From assembly GCA_947685225.1 (NCBI GenBank), contig CANTUV010000015.1, forward strand, positions 1,240,001 through 1,304,000: a stretch of DNA of 64,000 nucleotides. The letters are read 5' to 3'. The stretch comes from Garcia nutans. Its lineage: Eukaryota; Streptophyta; Magnoliopsida; Malpighiales; Euphorbiaceae. How positions within the stretch are numbered: the stretch's first letter is position 1; the number at the start of each line of letters is the position of its first letter. A model generated the notes under the pieces. The model was not told where the DNA came from, made no database searches, and was given only the letters and a program-made list of their open reading frames with translations. The position numbers and the translations under genes were made by a program. Positions 60,501-64,000 of this stretch are shown here, piece by piece.

Positions 60501-61719
60501 TATAGAGAAAAAGAAAATCAAGGCGTTGCTTACTGGTGTCCCTAGGATTAGTATGACCATATATATGTGGAAATCTGATGCCTAAAAGATATCATATATG
60601 ATTATTAATGCTCATTTTGTGAATTCTGATTTTAAGTTGCAAAAGTGCACATTGAACTTCTATGATATTTCACCACCTCATAATGGAATTGTTGTATGTG
60701 ATGCATTGCAAAAGTGCTTTCAAGAGTGAGACATAAAAAATAAGGTGTGGACAGTAACTATGAATAATACTACTTATAATGATGTTGCTATTAGTATGTT
60801 AAAGAAAAATTTGTCTTTCTCTTCACCATTACCTCTTTCTCTTTATGGCAAGTTGTTTCATGCGCGGTGTTGTGCCCATATTTTTGAACTTATTGATTCA
60901 AGATGGTTTGTCTGAGATTCAAGATATAATATGCAATGTTAGTGAGAGCGCAAAATATATTACTGCATCAGAAGCTCATCTTCAAATGTTCAGTGAAATT
61001 GTGAAACAATTAAAATTACCTTTAAAAGAGCTCATTTTGGATGTTAGCAGAATGCAACATATTTAATGATTATTGTTGCTTTAGAGTATAAAGATCTCTT
61101 TCCTCGATATCAAATAAAGGATTCAAGTTATCATAGCTTACCAAGTGAGGCTGATTGGAAGAAAGTTAAGGAAGTTTTTTTCATTTTTGGAAGAATTTTA
61201 TGAAGTCACTAATGTCATTTCAGGGAGTGAGTATCCAACTTCAAATTTATAATGTCAGAAGAAAAATTAATGAAATATATACATCTGGTGATGAAGCTAT
61301 GAAAAACATGGTGAAGAAGATGAAGGAAAATTTTGATAAATATTGGGGTGATTGTAATTTATTAATAGCTATGGCAGCTGTTACATATCCAAAGAGCAAG
61401 ATGAAATATATTGAGATTTATTTTCCTCTCATATATAGTACAATTGATTATTTTGAGCATATTGCAACAGTTTGTGATTCTTTACAGTTGCTTTACAAAG
61501 AATATATTGAGGATTATAGAGTGGAAAATGCTAACAAGGAATCCCGAAATGAACTTGCAAAAGAAGTTTTAAGTAGTGATAGTGTTGATAAAGGGAAAGG
61601 TAGAAAATTAGTTTTTTTTTTTTTGTCTTATAAGATCTGGTGATGCTATAGTTGAGCATGCTGAATCTGAATTAGATATTTATTTGGAAGAAGATATTCA
61701 TGTATGTGAAAATGATGAG
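57537..61719 (+). mobile_element. hAT transposon, 3' end lost to an LTR insertion
   Basis: The left end TAGGACTGTAATGAGCC (57537) is close to the TAGGGCTGTAAACGAGC type of terminus. It is followed by a subterminal cluster of GAGCTTG, AGCTCG and CTCATTTA motifs in both orientations (57560-57760). A long untranslated leader with a possible intron (donor GGTAGGTTT near 59045, acceptor TTTTTAG at 59922) precedes the transposase. The right end is missing because a Tat LTR fragment begins at 61720, just before the C-terminal dimerisation domain. Confidence 0.8.
59926..61719 (+). pseudogene. hAT transposase (BED finger, RNase H-like, DUF4413), broken
   Basis: 59926-60159 opens with an Asn/Ser/Thr-rich tail and the basic KKRNKTSKAWNEF run. 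A one-base frame change near 60150 then leads into the BED zinc finger, CIHCKHRL and FLRHLKCC. In 60530-60900 the catalytic core reads MTIYMWKS and MNNTTYNDVA, where active relatives have TTDLW and VDNAS-type boxes, so both expected Asp residues are gone. The GKLFHARCCAHI and ILNLLIQDGLSEI blocks follow across a frame change near 60850. 61200-61643 carries the DUF4413-type FDKYWGDCNLLIAMAAVTYP. The end, SELDIYLEEDI, is the lead-in to the hAT dimerisation domain and is cut at 61719. Confidence 0.88.
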
Positions 61720-62565
61720 TGTGAGCGGAGATTTTCGCCCCCACTCCCGGTGGAATGGTTCTTGCGACTTCAGCACTGTTTAGGGCCTTAGAGAACACGG
61801 ACCTAAGTCCAGAGAAAATGGAGTCGCTACCCGGACGGGCCGGAAAAAAGAAAAGGGTGGATGACTCGATTCCTAAGGAATCCCTAACCCCCTAATGGGT
61901 TCGGAAAGTTGGGTACGTGTGGGGAAGGTGAGAAATGGCCCAGCACCCCCACAACGCCCGGTTCATTGGAACCGGCGTCCTTTACAGGTCTTAATATTAT
62001 AAAATTCTTAAGTATAATAACATTATTCATATTACACACAATAAAAAGAAAGCATCATTATATTAAAATCAAAGCAATGTCCAAACAAGACAAAACAAAT
62101 AAATGGATACCCATCCAAGGATGGAAACATGTCCTTACATCACATGCCTAGATAGGACATCCACCAAAAGGTAGAAACATGTCCTTTACAAAGGTTCTAA
62201 AATAGAAAAGAAAATTAAATTACATGATGTTTAACTAATGAGGTACCCACCAAGTGGAAAACATACCTCTTACAACTTTTGGAAGTCTAAATTGATTGAT
62301 AAAAGTAAATAATCATCTATAATAAATAAATCATTCATTAAAAGTATTAACCAAAATATAAAACAAACATCCATCCATGATAAATTAAATAAATCAAGTA
62401 TTAAAATTAAATAAGCATAAGAAATAAATCAAGGTATAAATAAATATGGAATTGAATAAAACAAATAAAAGTTTAAGTATAGCTACTATTTATATTTAGG
62501 GTTATTTATCTCATGTGTTAAGGCTTTGGAAATTCTAAAGTTTAAGCTATGTGACTTTTTAGGTA
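61720..62565 (-). mobile_element. Tat-type LTR fragment (3' part), same family as 31457-42076
   Basis: On the minus strand it ends CCGCTCACA (61720) and is nearly identical in order and sequence to 32810-33642, including the triple hairpins and the CCGGTTC/GAACCGG stem. The upstream part is displaced by the LTR starting at 62566. ATGAG (61715-61719) would be one side of its target duplication. Confidence 0.9.
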
Positions 62566-64000
62566 TGTAATATCCTCATTTATGCCCTAGAAGTTTTGCA
62601 TATTGTTATTGTTGTTGTTGTTATAAATTGAATTGTTTGTTTATGATGGGATAAGAAAAGATTTTGGAAGGAGAATGCTTGTGTATAAGTGTTTTGGGAA
62701 AGAATTAGGGTTTAGAGAGAATGATATATATTGTGTATATGATGATATATATAACATATAAATGGGTCAAAGGAAGAGTCAAAGGAAGAGAGATATTTTT
62801 GTGTTAAGTGTGTAATTACATATAAGGGCTTATATGAGACAAGAAGTTAGTTAATTGAGTGAGGGCATTTTGGTAATTGCTTGGATAAAATCACTTGGTG
62901 GAGATTAAAAGCAAAATTTGACTTGGTGTCTTCATTATTTTCCTTTTTCTTTCAAGAGGTGGCCGGCCATTGAAGAGAAGAGAGAGCAAGGAAAGTGTTC
63001 TTGATGTTTGGAGTAAATTGAAGAAACAATCAAAAGATTTGACAAGGGATTTGTGGAATTTCTTCTTGTATGTAAGTAATCTTTTGTTTTCTTTACTTAT
63101 TTGGAAGTTGTGCTGGAAGTGAGTTAGGGTTTGGTGATTTTGTGATTTAATGGATTTGAGATGTGTTGGGTTGTGTTCTCAAGTATTAAATTGGTTTTAA
63201 GTTAATAGTTTATATAGTTGTTGTTGTTAGAAGTGATAGATGTTGATTTGGAAGGAAGGAGAAAGATGTTGGTTTTAGGGTTTTGAGATGATGTGTGTGT
63301 TTAATTGTTATATTAATGTGTTGTGAAGTGTTTCTTGTAATGAATATGTGTTTAGAACATTGTTTATGTTCATTTGAAACATGTTATATGATGAATATTG
63401 TGTTTGAGTGCAATTGAGAAAGTGTTGGTTTTAGTTAGGTTGTGTTTGTGGGTGACACGGCCAATTGCTTTAAGGGGACACGGGCGTGTCATTTATTTGA
63501 AGAAGCTACTGCCTCTTTTCTTTTTAAGGACACGGGCGTGTCACTCAAGTTGGTTGGGCGTGTCATTTATTTGAAGAAGCTACTGCCTCTTTTCTTTTTA
63601 AGGACACGGGCGTGTCACTCAAGTTGGTTGGGCGTGTCATTTATTTGAGGAAGCTACTGTCTCTTTTCTTTTTAAGGACACGGGCGTGTCACTCTAGGTG
63701 GTTGGGCGTGTCAATCAAGTGAGTTGGGCGTGTCTTTCAAATGATTTGAACATTGTTTGATTTCTTGGTTCTCTTTGCATGGTTCAAATTCTTCAAAAGT
63801 TCCATTGTTCCTAAACTTAAACATGAACATTATAAACATGTTTCAAACACAAGAATGATCTAATCAAATGAATGTGGATGGTCCTAAAGCTATGAATCAT
63901 GTCAATTGTGTTTTGCCCTAATTGCATTGTTGAGAATTAACAATGTTATGTTATGCACTTTGAATGGTAATGTGTTTTATGAGTAATGTGGAATGAAATG
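62566..64000 (+). mobile_element. Gypsy (Tekay/Del-like) LTR, runs past window end
   Basis: Starts TGTAATATCCTC at 62566. It has a TATATAAGGG-like stretch near 62820, a GAGGTGGCCGGCCATTGAAGAG block at 62956-62977 and a splice-donor-like GTAAGT (63073), then a 74-bp tandem repeat. No coding. The family suggestion rests on the TGTAATATCC start and the GGCCGGCC leader motif. It inserted into the Tat LTR at 62565 (target side AGGTA). Confidence 0.65.
63476..63740. repeat. 74-bp tandem repeat with GACACGGGCGTGTC palindromes
   Basis: GGACACGGGCGTGTC begins at 63476, 63528, 63602 and 63676. The last three are spaced exactly 74 bp, while the first unit lacks a 22-bp block. A half-copy TTGGGCGTGTC recurs between them. 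The palindrome is GACACG-GG-CGTGTC. Confidence 0.92.

Overview
This window is AT-rich nuclear DNA from a flowering plant, probably a dicot; I did not try to name the species. The evidence is one complete intronless plant-type AP2-B3 (RAV) transcription factor, Ty1/copia and Ty3/gypsy elements primed by plant tRNA-iMet and tRNA-Arg, and CACTA and hAT transposons. Apart from the RAV gene (22215-23276, +) I see no intact host gene. Most of the window is layers of mobile elements inserted into one another, nearly all of them decayed.

Layout. 1-4506: a minus-strand Tat-type LTR (1-724) inserted into a stack of three gypsy-type LTR tails. 4507-5988: unassigned. 5989-13110: a minus-strand copia element (copia I) with 490-bp LTRs, a frame-broken polyprotein and a long, hairpin-rich leader. 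13111-14188: unassigned, with a 23-bp inverted-repeat pair. 14189 to about 20.7 kb: a minus-strand LTR-like sequence, split by copia II (14655-19654, -), which has 214-bp LTRs and a perfect AGTTA target duplication. 20658-24500: the RAV gene and its flanks. 24693-46379: remains of a CACTA-like transposon, split by a solo LTR (26047-28451, target duplication GTTCT) and by a three-deep nest. In that nest a minus-strand solo LTR (29039-44584, GTATA) contains a Tat-type solo LTR (30932-43682), which contains a Gag-only Tat-type element (31457-42076). 46380-51507: a second decayed CACTA element. 51508-57536: AT-rich LTR-like DNA holding a further solo LTR (53727-56613, TAGAA), which itself carries a GC-richer island that looks organellar. 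57537-61719: an hAT element with a dead transposase, cut off by a Tat LTR fragment (61720-62565), itself cut by another LTR (62566 to the window end).

The most unusual object is the Gag-only element at 31457-42076. It has about 2.2-kb LTRs, a tRNA-Arg primer site and a polypurine tract, but only a broken gag and no protease, RT, RNase H or integrase. Its 3' region holds two tandem arrays (41 bp x about 14; 68 bp x about 7) built from tiny inverted repeats whose arms differ but still pair around a constant loop. Its LTR carries three successive hairpins of the same design, and several stem changes relative to the older related LTR around it are compensatory. Together these suggest selection on RNA (or single-stranded DNA) structure. 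I know of no description of this particular arrangement, though hypervariable tandem repeats in the 3' region of Tat/Ogre elements are established.

LTR identities, repeat counts and boundaries were read by eye and may be off by a few bases. No database search was possible.
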